Positions 1 through 14,400 of a stretch of DNA of 64,000 nt are shown piece by piece; within the stretch, counting starts at the first letter, position 1; each line of letters begins with the position of its first letter. The notes under the pieces were generated by a model. It was not told the DNA's origin and did not search any database. It saw only the letters and a list, made by a program, of their open reading frames with translations. The stretch is from Lepturacanthus savala (lineage: Eukaryota; Chordata; Actinopteri; Scombriformes; Trichiuridae): positions 23,182,190 to 23,246,189 of the forward strand of contig CM060463.1 of NCBI GenBank assembly GCA_030544235.1, given 5' to 3'. The position numbers were made by a program, and so were the translations under genes.

Positions 1-1744
1 CTTTTACTTCCCAAATAGAAACACAGAGAAGACCAAGAGGCGTAGGTAGGTTTTATCTGAACATTTAGAGGTGGGGGGGTTCATATTAAGCTGGGGTGTC
101 AGGGCCCTCCCCCAGGAAATTTTGAGGATCAAACACATCTTTTTTGCATTGTAGTTAATATGCATGCACCAAATTATGGTGAAATGTCTTTATGTGTAAA
201 GTAAAAGACAAATTTCAGGCAGCAGGTGACAACTGAAAATATAACATTATATAATATTTTTAGGCTCCCATTTTATGCTGCTTTAATATATTCAACTTTT
301 CTCATAAAATGTTTATCCCTGCTGGGTTAACAAATGATTTACTATGTTTTGATCCTTCAAAATAAAAGCCCTCTGCTTCCTTCATGTTTTTATTGAGTGC
401 TCAGACTATGGAGAGGGATGTATCCCCTGCATCTCTCCGAGTGGAGCAACGAAGGGAGGGTTCGTAGCACGAAGAAACCCGGACATCTTATTTGGATGAC
501 ATGCAAGTGCCGACTGTAAACAGGTGTGGCAAACACAAGATGCAGCTGGGCTTTTGCTTTTGCTTTTACGTATTCAGATCTACAACTGTTGAACTGTGTA
601 ATTAAGGCAGATTTTATTGGATGGGTAATCCCTCCCACACAACCACACAGAAAATTCAGACATACAGGCAACTGCATGTGACTAAACACTATTAATCTGG
701 GCTTTTTTTTCATGTGTGTGGATGAGGCCAATATATTAATAGCTTTCTTTGCATTGCATTATAGACCCGACAACGGGGTTTAATAATGTGATATCCAAAT
801 AAGGAAATAATGTCATGTAAGGTTTGAAAAATAATGCTGTCAACGTGTCTGCAGTTCGGTGTCTGGATTTCTTCTGGAGAGATGCGAAAGCTCTCCTCCA
901 GAAGAAATCACCCCCTTTTTCTGTGCAGTTGACAGCTGTGAAAAACAATTTCCACTGACTGCATTTTTGATTTGAAGCTGAGATCTGATAAGTGAGGCAG
1001 CTATATGGCATATGCGTTATGGTCTTGTAGCTCACAATGACACCGGCCTTATCTGTTGATAGCATTGTCATCCTACACAACAGCTGACATCAAGATACAG
1101 ACAGTCTCATTACCAAAAAGGAAGGTGATTTCTCAGTACGACTGTGAATTCATTGGTATTCATGTTGAGGAAATTAAGCTGTAAAGGAATCGACGTGAGA
1201 CCCAAGGCACTTTGCATCACTGGATATTGCATATTTCTTTATCACCTGGTTGATATGTGATTATTAATATTCCTTAGACCCATACGTGTTAAAATATTTA
1301 CTTGACCCTACTATGAGGGAAATACGTCGCTCATTCATTCATGATATTTAGCTGCCTCAAGACAGCTAGACAGCGTGAAAACGGGCGTAGAAATCCCCCC
1401 ATTGAAACCTCTGAAAGACATTTACGTATTATTGATTCTACGTCGAAAAGCGTTGCATATTAGATTTGAGTTCGATCCAAATTAGCGTTGACTAACAGGA
1501 GGCGGTGCTGACGAAAATATACATATATATATATTAAAAAATACAAAAATAAAACAATACGCGAAATGGGTGTTAAAAGGGAGGTGGTGAATTGTGTTGA
1601 CAAGGATATTGAAATAAATAATTAAGCACCCATTCAAGTCTATCTTCACGCAGCCTTGAATGTTCTATATTTCTACGCTCCACGGTGCCTCAGTGATTTC
1701 TCCCCACAGCTTCGGCGGAGAAGCGTCCTAGCTATCGCGGCTAC
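1..1744 (-). other. Probable first intron of the bassoon-type gene
   Basis: No supported exon. The sequence is AT-rich and without a convincing reading frame. It begins at the donor of the exon at 1745-1923 and therefore reads as intron 1 on the minus strand. The small ORFs here have no recognisable similarity. Confidence 0.5.
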
Positions 1745-1923
1745 CTGTTAATCCCCGGCCCGGGTGCAGCCCCGCTCCCTCCGGCTGGCGCTCCATTGCT
1801 CGGCTTGATGAGCTGTCCAGAGTCCGGTGGTGCTGAAATGGAAGCCGGAGCCCCCGCTGCAGGGACGGCGGGGCCGGGTTGTCCCGCCTGTCCCTCCCCT
1901 TCCATGCTGGCCTCGTTCCCCAT
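1745..1923 (-). CDS. bsn: Bassoon-type presynaptic scaffold, first coding exon only
   Basis: Coding exon beginning MGNEASMEGEGQAG, the conserved start of the giant active-zone proteins bassoon and piccolo, followed by a low-complexity Gly/Pro/Ala/Ser stretch. The exon gives 59 codons plus two bases and ends at a clean donor (AACAG|GTAGCC, minus strand), so the gene runs off the left edge. Met-Gly at the start fits the N-myristoylation signal known for bassoon. Family role: cytomatrix scaffold that organises synaptic vesicles at the presynaptic active zone. The sequence alone (MGNEAS.EGEG) is as close to piccolo as to bassoon. I prefer bassoon because every other gene here belongs to the human 3p21 region where BSN lies. 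Only one exon is visible, so confidence is moderate. Confidence 0.55.
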
Positions 1924-4610
1924 CGCCTCGGGTTCGGTGTCGACGCGGAGAAACGCGGTTGTAGAATGGTTCTACAGCTGTGACAACAACTCAGTGGAAA
2001 CTCAGCGCTGCTCCCCTTCCGCCATCATCACCTACAATTCAGCATCCCGCACGGAGCACGCGCGCTGACGGACGGGAGGAGCGCGCTGACGCAATGCCAC
2101 CCACCGTACGTGCGCGCTCGCGCCGCTCAGTTATCTAGAGTCACCACGCAAATGGACCGCTGGGACCGCAGATTCGGCTCACCTGTACTCAACAAGGACT
2201 ATTTGTTCTTAAAGATAAAGAACGGGTCACTGTCAGAAATATATATATCTATATATAGATATATAGAGAGAGATATTCTTTCTTCATTATTCTTTGAACA
2301 TGTAGGCTATTTTCGTTTCATTTTATTATATCTTTGTGGAGGTGTTTTGCCATATTTGAAATTTGACACTTCGACATCATATTTGACATCAATTAGCTTT
2401 TTTAATTGTTTTTCCTATTAATCAACTGGCGAAACCCCAGAAAATAAACCAGAAACTAGACTATATTAAATGAATTAATTTAGTTTTTCTAAAAATCTAT
2501 TGGTTAACTTCTGAATTGTATGTATATTTTGGTTTTCTAAGTCTCTTACACTGAATAGTTTGGGGTTTGGGCTTTTGGATTGTTAGTCTTTATCACAATG
2601 TCATTTAATAGATGACTGATAAACTGACCATTACTGTCTGTCACACCTCCCCTGGTGTCTATGGGTCAGCTACAGGGTCATCAATCAGGCACCATCATTC
2701 ATCAACATTTCACTCCTTTAATCCTGGAAAATATTATCATTATAATGAAATTAGCGGTTAGCTGCAGCCGTAAACTTGATTTTCACAAGATCTGATGGAA
2801 TATGCATGAGCCCTCATCTAAATTATGAATATATTTCAAGTCATGATGTCAATGTCACACTATATGTGAATATTGCAATATCTGTAGCATGTTTTACAAT
2901 TGCTATATGGTTTTAGGCTATGTGGAGAAGCCAGGTGTTGATCTTGCCAGCAACCAAAGGCAACGTGGTGACATAACAGTGCATCGTGGATTTGTTTAAC
3001 TCAAACATCTGCTCCACAGAAAATGTGTTGCTGAGGGGCATTTTCTTAGCTCCCATTTCTGAACACTGTGCATAAAATTCCTGCTGCCAGAGAGCCAGTG
3101 TCATTACACAACCTCATCATATCAGTACAAAGACACCCTGGAGTAAAGACTGGCAGTGTCTGGGGTGAAATACACTACAATCTTAATTAATAATTAAAAT
3201 TAAATGTGTCTATTAACCTTTCAAAATCAAAACTTTACATGTTTCTGCCAGTGGCATAATCTAGGTTATAACTCATGTTAAGATCTCCAAATTTACCCAT
3301 CACAAGCTCAATATATCTAATTATACAGTATGTCATATAAGATGTTACATAGGGCTGTTCACGTCAAATTTTCAGTATTTCACCACAATTTAGTTGCATC
3401 CATAATTGCTAAAAAATACAATTGTTAACATGTAAACCATCAAATAAAAACTGATACAAATGAACAATTGGATTGATCTGACAAAATAAAATCCTTAATC
3501 AAAACCCAGTTAAAACCATTAAGAATAATTCATCAGAGGTAGGCGCATACTACAAAAACAAAAAAGTACATTTTATTGTGAAAAAGTAAGTAATTGCGCT
3601 GAGATGGTCCCAATCCTCTCTGGATAATTGCTCTCCCTAGTGTACAATAACTGTCACTACACTAAAAGACTATTGAATAAACCCAATAAGGCTGATTAAG
3701 ATGCAAGTCTGTCTTTGTAAATTTGTGTTGGACTGTAAGGTGGAATCCTATATTAACTTATGACAGAAATTTAATTAGAAAACATTGTAATCCTGAGTCA
3801 ACCACTACAGACAGCCTCTTAAAAAAATAAATAAAAAGTAGGTGTGGAACTTGATTAAAAAAATAATCTTATAAATTATTTTTTAAATAAATTTAAAAAA
3901 TTACATTTATTCACATAATATGTGCACCAAAGGCAATATTAATTTTATATAAATTAATTTGATTGTAGCACATTTTCTTAACCCTTATCTTCAACCACTG
4001 ATAGTGTTCTACAGTCCTGGGAATTTCCTCAGTGTTTCCATGGCTGACGTACCATAAAATACCAAATAAACGCAGGGTTTCAATAACTGCAGGGCCCCAT
4101 TTAAATGCAGGGTGCAGGTGTAGATTTTGACATATAACCACCGGTTCCAAATAATCAGTCTAATTTAATTTAAAAAAAATCAAGGAAGAAGACGCGACCA
4201 CTGACGCTGCATGGCTGCATTCAGGCCAAACATTGTGTGCGTGTTGCAATCCATTTTCAGACCAAAGCCGAAATGTGCGTCCCTGCACTGCCCACTTGCT
4301 GCTACTGCCCAGCACCGCACATGCTCAAATGTGGTCTGAATGCGGGTTTTTTTGCACCATTTTTTTTCTCTTCAGTGCCTCAATCCTGACCCCAGATGAC
4401 GTTAAAGAACCGTCAGCCAGCAGAGCACTTTCACTGTTGTAGCAGCAGCAGTGTGCATCAGAGTAACTGTCCTGCTTGGTGTTTGGCAGGAAACTGATAA
4501 AATGCGTTGATATATTTAGTTAATTATATTTAACATGTTATTTACTTTTTAATTAATTAATCCTAATTAACGCATTAATGTCCCTCCCCTAAAAAAAGAA
4601 ATTTAATCAT
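1924..4610. other. Intergenic: bassoon 5' flank to bap1 3' end
   Basis: About 1924-2150 is GC-rich and probably holds the bassoon-type promoter and 5' UTR. An AT-rich alternating tract lies near 2240-2280. From there to about 4.6 kb the sequence is AT-rich with no exon I can support. Near 4205-4345 two roughly inverted words (TGCATTCAGGCCA and TGGTCTGAATGCG) suggest an old degraded element, but this is weak. Confidence 0.45.
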
Positions 4611-4614
4611 AGGC

Positions 4615-5447
4615 GAGATATTTTAAATGACTTTATTGTAGTATGAATTGGCAAGCACAAAGAACAATTGTGCTCAGTGTACGGACATTCTACTGAGCCA
4701 ATTAACAGATACATATGTACAAAACACATAACTGCACAAGTGCAACTTCATTTTCACTCCCATTCTGAGATCCATTTCAGGTACAAAAATAACACAAGAG
4801 ATTGTTTTTCATTTGCAGCTTCTCGAGAGAAATACACAGACAACCTTCATTTCAAAATGAAAAGTTGCATCATGAGCTTTTCTCGAGTTTAAAATTGTTC
4901 ACGAGGAATGTCTTTAAAAGATCACTTGTGTGTTATATAGTGAATATATATTAACTGAAATGATATGAATCAATAGAACAGATGGCCTGTTTTGGTCAAA
5001 ACAATCAATACTTCATTGGCACCGTGAAAACATCAGTCAGGGATACAGTTGAGGAAATATTGACTTTTGCTTATCAAACTGTAATTTTGTGAGATTGTTA
5101 GAGAATCCATATTCCAACACATAACTCAGACTGGACTAACCACAAGACGGTAGAGGAGATCTTTTAATAAGACTAAAATCATTGCAAGATGAAAACATAT
5201 TCAGGCTCATTGTTGGGGACATGCCTTCTTCATATTTACAAGCTGTCGATAGAAGTGGCAACAGAAAGAAGAAAATTTACATGGTACTAAAATGGTAGTA
5301 ACATATATACATACATGAGTGATAAAACATGACGAAGAGGAGGCTCTGTACAACACTAAAATGCCTGTTTGAGAGAGTTTCAGGAGTGCAGCAGTTTCTT
5401 TCTTTTTCTGTTTGATTGCTTGGTGCTCACAGGAGTTATGATTGTAA
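4615..5447 (-). other. bap1: bap1 3' untranslated region (inferred)
   Basis: Follows the bap1 stop codon at 5448-5450 on the minus strand. The best AATAAA signal is the complement of TTTATT at 4632-4637, so the transcript probably ends near 4615. The end point is inferred, not proven. Confidence 0.45.
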
Positions 5448-8400
5448 TTACTGCCGTTTGGCCTTGTAAGGTCTGGAGCGTTTCCTGCGATCCGGCTTCC
5501 TCTGTTTGTGCAGGCGGCCGATGCTCACGCCCTGCCGGCGGCGCACTGAAATGTTTTGCTCCACAAGGCTGGCCAGCATGCCTGCAGAAGATCCACAGAC
5601 AGAATTAATGACAGAGCCAAGAAATTATTAAAATACAGGCAAAGCAAACTCTTCTTAGCTGGTAACCAAGTTTTTTTTAATGTAGTCTAATGATTAAAAA
5701 TGTTAAGAGTCAATACATTTTTTTCTATCTTTAATTCTATCATCAGGGTTCCTACAGGTTCCTTCAAGTTAAATTTAAATCTTTTTATGACCTTTAACAT
5801 TTATATAAAATTTTATATTTCACAGACCTACTAGCAAAGAAAAACATTTTATTTTTTTCATCAAAATTTTTCATCAATCGATTAATGCCAAATCATGTAA
5901 GTTGCAGACGGTCCCTAACACGAACCACAGTGAATGACACTAGATTGGCGACATAGAGATGCTGTTTTCTGGTAGAACATAAAATCGTGAGGGAAGTTGA
6001 CAGTAATATTATAGTATATCAGAGTCAGATGATGTTGCTATATGCTACACTCTTTATTTACATGGACAGTGCCTTGGTCTCTGATTGTAAGGACAGATAA
6101 AACCAAACGTTGAGACAATATCCAATAAAAAGATAACTTCACCGCAGTTTTGTCTGTTATCTTGGTTCCTCACACATAGCAACCACCCTGACAATGACAC
6201 CAAGATTCTAGAACGCAACTTCTGGCAATGAGAATGAGATATGAGGACGTTATATACTGCAAAATTTTAAGACCCCGATATCAAAATTCAAGAATTTTTC
6301 CAAGTATTTTCATGGCATTATTTCCAAATTTAAAAATTCCATGCTTTTAAGACTTTCTAAGGCCCTGTGGGAACCCTGATTATGTTTACATTAGTTCAGT
6401 TAATTAGTCGTTCCTATGGGAACTAGTAAGGCTTTCTTTGTTGGGGATGCTCACTGTGTTTCACAGTGTTTCCCCCCCATTCAGTGCAGGGCTTAGCTCA
6501 GACGTTCAGTACCAAAATATTTATAAATAAGTGATGTGAATAGAAAGTAACCTCAGATGTGGACATGCAGAATCCACCAGAATGCAGGATTGTAGGTAAC
6601 TTAATAAAAGAACTGGAGGGGGTGATCTTTATTTACCTTCCTGGGCCAGCATTGATATAAAGGTGCAGATGAACTCATCATAATTATGGGTCCTCCTCTG
6701 ATCATCAATCTGAAAAAAAAAATTCCAACAGAAGATTTTGATTGAAAGCTAATAAACACATCTCACACAAGGCCCTTAGGTGAGGTGTTGAGTAAACAAC
6801 AATTACTTTGTATTTCTTTCTCTTTTCCACTTCCTCCTTCAGATACACCTCGTAATTGGCGATGTCGGCCTCCACGCACTTCAGCAGCGCGAGCAATTCC
6901 TACAAGACACAGAAATAGATGAAGCGCTCCGGTGTGTTTGTTTATCATATATTCTTAGTACACAGCTCCCTAATTGGCAGCACAGGTGCTGGAATACAGA
7001 ACAACAGTTGGCAGACTGCTGAGCAGGGTAAGCTACATGCTCCGCTACATTATAACTCTGAATTTTCTGGACTTACTTTAGGCGAGTACTTGTCGCCGGA
7101 GGGCTTGCTGTCTGCAGCGGTTTCTGCTGCATTCAGCTTTTCCTTGCTGGGTTTCACCTCTGCTCCGTCTTTGCTCTCCTCTTTCTTCACCTCTGCGGAC
7201 GGTCCCTCGTCTCCCTCGTTATTCGCTCCTTCCTTCTCCGCCGCTGCGAGCGCCGCCTGCTCTTTGTCTTTCATCTTCTCGGGAGTGCAGGGCTGCTTGG
7301 TGCCATCGGCGGCTAAATCCGCTGCGCGGACAACGGAACATCAATCAAATCCACAAGACAGTAACAATTTCTCATTGGAAAAAAAAACCCTACAGTTTAC
7401 TTCTGCTGTCTAAAATGATTAATATACAAAATGGCAAACAAAAGGGTCAGACTGTTATCTCAGCAGCAGCTTGTAAACTTGTAAGCGACATTTATCAATA
7501 ACATGGATGACAGTAACAAGCTTGTGTACTAACCAGATGGCGGAAGCGTGTAGATGACGCCGTCGTCCTGCAGGTGTAACAAGGCCACGCTGACAGAGGG
7601 CCCCAACTCTCTGACGGCACGGTTGTGTCTGGAGTCGAGCCGCAGCATCTCGTCCTCCCCGAACAGCACGCGGGACAGATGGGACGCCACCGGACTGGAC
7701 GGACGTGTTGCGGCCTGGGAGCGTGCGGGGGAGCGCAGCGGAGAGTTGAAGGCGCTGCCGATCTCAGAGGCGGTGTCGGTGCTCTCGTTGCTGGGCGTGG
7801 GGGAGGGCTGCGAAGCCGACGTGATGCAGATGCCCCCGGTGCGGCCTTCCGTGCGCACAGAAAGGGGCGTGTTCAGGGCGTCTTTCCTTTGCACCTCCTT
7901 CTTCAGCTTCTCGGCCAGGACGCTCAGGGCGAGCTGGCTCTCCATTCCAGTCCCTGTGCGTCCTGTCCGAGATCGCAGACTCGCCTTCCGCCTGAACCTT
8001 GAAAAGAAAAAAATTATACGTGTAATCTGCCTACACATAAGCTTGAAGAGCATAAAATCGGCCAAGTTTAAAAATAAGCCTAAACTAAATCTATAATGCA
8101 ACAATCTTCAATTTCCCTGAGGCAACCTCCCCAAAGGATCAATAAAGTTGTATCTAATCCAACAATTGTACTTTCAGAAGCCTTCAGTCAGGTCACAATA
8201 AGGGTACTACAGGATAGTTCCAGAAGTTTTCAACATGGACCATATTTACCCAACTTTAAGTATTTTTTGAAGTGATCTAAGCAGAGATTTCTAACTTTTG
8301 CCCAGTACTGAGCAAGAAGCAGCAGGTCACTTCACAGCGACCTGCGATAGAAGAGGCTGGATGATGCATCGATGCCCTGCTGCGTTTGTCCCCTATAAGC

Positions 8401-11400
8401 ATTATTTTTCATATCTGTCAGGCTCAGATTGTTATCATAATGTATTATTCACACCAAAAGACACGAAACATTCTCACCAGTAGTAGCTTCAGGGTTTAAG
8501 TAAGACCTACTGTTTCTGGTTCTTGCCCATACTGGAGCAAATTGAAAAAATTATTCTAAGATCACTCTAACAGACACTTAAAGTTAATAAGATGTGGTCA
8601 CAAAATGACTAAATTCTCCTTTAAATCCAAATCTGAGTTGCATTTTAGCAAGTATGATTGCCTCCTTGTGAAGTCAATGACTTTTTTAAATGGGTTTTTG
8701 GTTAAATACAAGAATATTTTAATCAAGCCATTTTCCCCTTTTTGTTCTACGTATGTCAGTAAATGCATCACTTATGAATTTTGGGGCTTTTATGTTGGTT
8801 GCTTGCAGGTGACTAAATGGGACTACAGAGGCTGCTGGTGACATTACTCATGTGACTTTGATGTATTTTTTTTTATAGCCTAGCGTTAGCTTCTATACAC
8901 TGTATTTATATTGACGGTAATTTATGAAAAATTATATAATTATATTTTTATTATAAAAAATGAATCACCCCTGCAGCACTCTATAGGTCACTCTTTACAT
9001 TCCAATACCAACCTGTTTGATGTGCCCGCAGAACCAGTTACTTCCTCATCCTCGTCCTCATAGTCTTCATCATCGGAGTACGGTGGTTTGGGAGGCCCCG
9101 GCATTCGAGAGCGACCAACTCCGGCAGCAAGATCCTCCTCTTCCTGCCAATCAGAGAATCTTCAATAAACTCTCACAACTTTGCAGCCATAAAACTAATT
9201 TTATGGACCAAAGGTAAATTGTTCTGGCTAAAAAAATAATATCTTGGTAAAAAAAAAAAAGAGATAAAGGAGATCCATTGAGAGCAGGACCAGATTTGTC
9301 CTACTTGCTGGAAGAGATGTATGAGTGATGCTTCCATAAAATCCTCAATCACAAAAAAAACAAAACATTATTCTGCTAATTTTTACCTAAACTATAGAAC
9401 AATTCAATCAGGCATTTAATATGTCTACATACATTACAGCAAAAGTATCTAATAAGATATTGATAGGCTGAAACTGGAGAATAAACTGCAATTGATCCAA
9501 TTTTGATCGTGATGCTGATTTTGGGTCAAATCCAAACTAATATAATCGAATGTAAATTTCGGATGTGATTTTGGGTTATTTGAGATCTTTCATTGTAGAG
9601 AGAGAAACGGTGCTGTCTGCTTATTTGCAATGTAAAGGCTCAAGCATTTCAGCCTGGAAATTGTTAGAACTGTTTTTGTTGGTGTGGTCAAATGTCCATG
9701 GTTTTGAGTCTGTGACTTGAGCGTAGCGCCATTTTTGTATTACAGTAACTACAGTAGGACTAAGGATACCAGTCTGTAGACCTGTCTGCCCGTTTTGTTG
9801 CAGCTGGAGACATATTTACATAAATACATTATTTTTGACTTGAACAATTTGTGTATTTTTTAAGGGTTTAAAGTTCTCAGCTACAAAATGCTTTTTTTTT
9901 CCTGGAGAGAAAGGCTGAATAAATCATGTTTTCAAACTCAAAATAATCATTTTAATAATCATGATTATGATTTTTTCCCCTATAATCAAGCAGCCCTATT
10001 GGAGAAGGTTTATACTGTCAAGTGCTGGAAACAACCAGGCCCTCCCTGGTCCGGGACCTATACACTCCACCTCACATCTTACCTGCATTGGAGACTTAGC
10101 ATAGTTGTGGTTGTCCAGGAAGGCGGGCAGCCGCTGAACAATGGCTGAACTGATGACTTGCTGCGAACCTCCTCCTGCGGGGACTGGTGGTTTGCCCATG
10201 ACCTTTGCGTTTCCTGAACTTGGGGCATCTTTAGGTTGACCTCCTGATTCATCCACTGAATCTAAATAAGAGTCATTGTATTTAAATACTTCAGTAAATA
10301 AATTCAGTTAAAGGAAAAATCGGAAGATAAAAATCCAGCTGAAGCACCTGAAGAGGCCTGATCAGCTCCTTGTGATGTAACCGGCTCTGCATCTGCCTCC
10401 TTCTTGATTGTAGTGGTGCCATCGTCAGGAGAGGACGAGTCCTGCTGCTTCTTGTCATGGACGAGCTCAGTATGGGTGAGCCGGATCATCTAAACATGTG
10501 ATGAAATATGATAAAACTCCTAATTCTAAGTTCCCTTAAAATTTTATTTGAATGTGCGATATAGCTTAAAAGTATAAGGAGTAGTAACAGACATTGCAAA
10601 AACTGTGTAGTATGACTTGCTGTGTCAAAGATGATTACAATTCATCTATTTTCTTTTTTAAATATGAAATTAAACAAAGTGACAATTCAGTCTTAATACC
10701 CATTCTCTCTTGCTCACAGCATTTTATTATTTAAAAGACACAGCTTCAATGTCTAAGGTGAAGACACGAAGGAGCTTTGGGGTTTTGTATCTGCCTGTGA
10801 TGAGACTTCTGTCAGATCCTGACCTTCTGTAGACCCTCTAGAACAGTCTGTCGATTCCTCTTTAAAATTTCCAGTTTGGACTCGTACTTCATCCTGCGGT
10901 CAGGCACCACTGCCATCAGGTTGAAGCGGATGTCATGGTACGGCTCACTGGAGAAAGAGGAGCAGAGGTGTGAGAAAGAAGCCTCCAAGGGGCTTGTGAA
11001 GAAGTTGAACCCCTTCTACGACCTGCATCAAGACTCACCCGGCAGTGGCCAGTCCGATCCTCTCCATGATCACCCGCCGAGCTTTATCAGTCCACTCCTC
11101 CTCCTCTCCCCAGGGCCCTGAAGATATATATATATACAGTAACCTTATGGTTTATTAAAAAAGTGGGTGTTTCACAATAAGAGAAAAATAATAAAACATC
11201 ATGAAATTCATCAATCCAGAGGAAAGAAATACCTCAGAATAATGCTTTACTGTGAATAAATGTCTTTGAGTGGTTTTCAAAGTGGGGTCTGGGGACACCC
11301 AGGGCTCCTTGAGGAGGTGCCCCAGAAAAAGAAAAGGGGGGGGGGTAATTTATTTTCACTATAATTCCATAATAACAGAATGTAGAACCATTTGTGTAGA

Positions 11401-14400
11401 GGACTGCCACACTTTAAAATGAATAACATTTATTTAATTTAGTAGTATTTATTTCCTATTATTTCTCCATTATTTCTCCGGTTTCCTACACTTTGTTATA
11501 AAACAACTAAAAGCAAAAATCTTATCAGATGGGATCTGAGGTATAAGTTTTTTGAGTTTGAGAACCACTGATTTAGATAACCGTCAGTTTGCTTGGTTCT
11601 TTCTGGAACAACAATCCAACAAGGGCCCTTGAATGCAGTAACCAGAATAACGACTGTGGCAAAAGTAGAAAAAGTAAGAGCAGGACTACACCAGTATATG
11701 CCCTTACCGTGGTCAATGGGGTAAGCTTTGAGTCCATCAAGCTCAAAGAGGCGGTCTTTGATGGGCACATAGCTGACAAAGTGGAAGGCTTCCATGGTTC
11801 GCACTGCACTGATGCCATTCTGTTTCTCCGGCAAGTGCCTGGGCTCCGGTCTCCATAGAAACACGGAAAGAGAGCTTGAGAAACAGATGAATGCACAAAG
11901 CCTGACATCTTCTCGAGGATGTCGGACCGATCACACGAGAGGTTTAATTCTTTTTTCACCCCCTCCGCAGAATCAGAGAAACCTCAAAATGTAAAAAAAA
12001 AAAAAAAAAAGGGAATCACTGACTGAAACCTACCTGGCATGGCTGTTATGTGCTCTGGCGAGCTCGGGGGCATTTCCTATTGCATAACCTTTACTCTGAA
12101 AAAGACATGAAAATTCAAAGTGACACATGACAGTATGGGAGGAGGAGGATGAGAGGAAGATCTTAGCTTATACAGAAAGTGAGCAGCTCAGACCAGCGGT
12201 GCTTTCCATGCAGCCAATTATTCTTGGACCCATCCTCACGCCTCCGACCCGTGACTCAGACTGAACAGAGACAACGGCTCCCAGAGGACTGTGTGAAGTG
12301 AGGAACCACAGCTGTGTCTCATGCAGGTTTTATTTAATTATTTATTTTCTAATTAAAAACCATCACCACGTTCAATCAATATCCGTTTGTTGATTGATCA
12401 GCTGATCTGGTAGGATAGTGAAGAAGCTGCCAGGCTGCAATGGAAGCAGCATTACTGTAATATTAACATTGCATGATTGTAATGTAGATTAATTTCTACC
12501 AGTTCATTGCCTAAACAATCAATGGCTCTGTAGATATTCATTCATTTTAAATATGTTCATGTGCGTTCAGCATGTAAAAATCTGAATCAGGCAGCTTTTC
12601 CTCCTTTATGTTCATAAGCTCAAACACTTATTTTTTTCTTTTGTTGTACATTCCAAGGCCATCTTGATCCGGTGAAAACATTCAGCTATAGAGGAATATG
12701 CAGCTGCAGTTCTCGTTATCTATAACTTCCTGTTGCTGCAGCCTTTCAAAAAACTATACTACTAATTTAAAACGTAGCCATTTCATGGGTCTCAAACCTC
12801 CACTCTATTATTTCAGTATTACACATATTTTTTTATTTGTTAATTTGTCATATTTCTTTACCCATCATATTCCATGATGATGCAATAGATTTATAATTGG
12901 GATTGAACATGGTCATCAGGTCAAATGTTCCTGTGTGTCCTGAGTAATTCATCTCCTAAATAATGACAGTAGACCAAGTGAGTGTGTCCCATTCGGAAAA
13001 TACAGTTCCTTCTTCCTTGGGTTTCTTTCCCTCTCATGTAGCGGTGATGAGCTACATGGAAAGAAACCCGATGAGGCAGGGGTCTCCAACCCTTGTCCTC
13101 AAGTGCCTGGTGCAGGTTTTTTTTTTTTCAAACCAGGCAGTTCTACACCTAATTCTACTAATTAACCACTAGAGCCCTTGCTACATACCTTCATTAATAG
13201 AATCAGGTGTGTTACTGCTTGGTTGGAACAAAACCTTGCAACCACAGTGGCTCTGTTGGAGCAGGGTTGGAGACGCCTGCAATAAGGTGACAGCTAATGG
13301 AGAAATAGCCTGATTTTAAACTACTCTTTAAGTACTGGATAAGTTGTGGGACCATTTTTTTGGTCAGTCTTATATAATAAGTATACAAATAGATACTGAT
13401 TTCCAGTCCAATTTTCATTATGTCTATAGATCCACTACCGTTCAAAAGTTTGGGGTCAATTTCCTTATTTTTGAAACTGTATACATTGCTATGACTATTT
13501 TAGCTGCAAGTGTGTCTGTTTTTTTTATTGGTGCGATATCTACATAGGTGTATAGAGGCCCATTTCCAGCAACTATGACTCCAGTGTTCTAATGGTACAA
13601 TGTGTTTGCTCGTTGCATCAGAAGGCTGATGTAATACAATTTTCTATTCATTTTATAACTCACCATGAGTTATAAAATGAATAAAAAATAATAAAGGTGT
13701 GACTTTTCATAGAAAACACAAACTTTTCAGTGTGACCCCAAACTTTTGAACGGTAGTGTAGGTTTTATCAAATCACTATAATTTCTCTCAACATGTTGAG
13801 AGCTCATTGCCAATCAATGATATTATCTATTGTATTAAATTTGAACTAACAGGCAAACACAAGTGAGTGTGAGGTCGTCTTACCTCTGGACTGAAGCCTT
13901 TTGTGAAGGCCTTCATCCGACTAAGGGTGGTGCCGAGCTCAACGCCACTGCAGTTCAGGAGCACACTCAGCAACGCGTGGGTGGCACATGAATTTGGTAT
14001 CAGCTACATAGAAAAAATGAAAATATAAAGACCCAACAGGTCAGAAGAAGAAGAATCAAGCAGTGAATGAATTATAATAAGAGAGAATCTATGGGCAGGA
14101 CATCTCTCCCTGATCTTGTCTCTGATTGTTGATCATTGCTAAATAACTGATGGTTGTTTTTTTTATTTTGACTTTATCTCCTGTAATAAACCATTTGATA
14201 TTTTCGATACTTATTGTTGTTCCTTATTCCTCACCTAAAGGCTTTTCTGCCAATTTGCTCAAGAGCAACAATATGTACACTATGAACAACACTCAACACT
14301 GAAATGTATGTATAATTAGCATAACTTCCAAAAAATAAATCAGTTCATAAAGTAAACTCTCAGAAAGAGATAACTACAATATCTACTTATTTAGGGTATC

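Noticed and set aside
1745..1923. Calling this exon piccolo (pclo)
   Set aside because: The first residues fit piccolo equally well, but the neighbouring genes are all human 3p21 genes, where bassoon lies. Not excluded.
1796..2068. Plus-strand frame over the bassoon-type exon
   Set aside because: It is the complement of a GC-rich coding exon whose minus-strand product is recognisable and ends in a proper donor.
7554..8096. Long plus-strand frames opposite bap1 exon 13
   Set aside because: They are shadows of the minus-strand bap1 exon and have no family match of their own.
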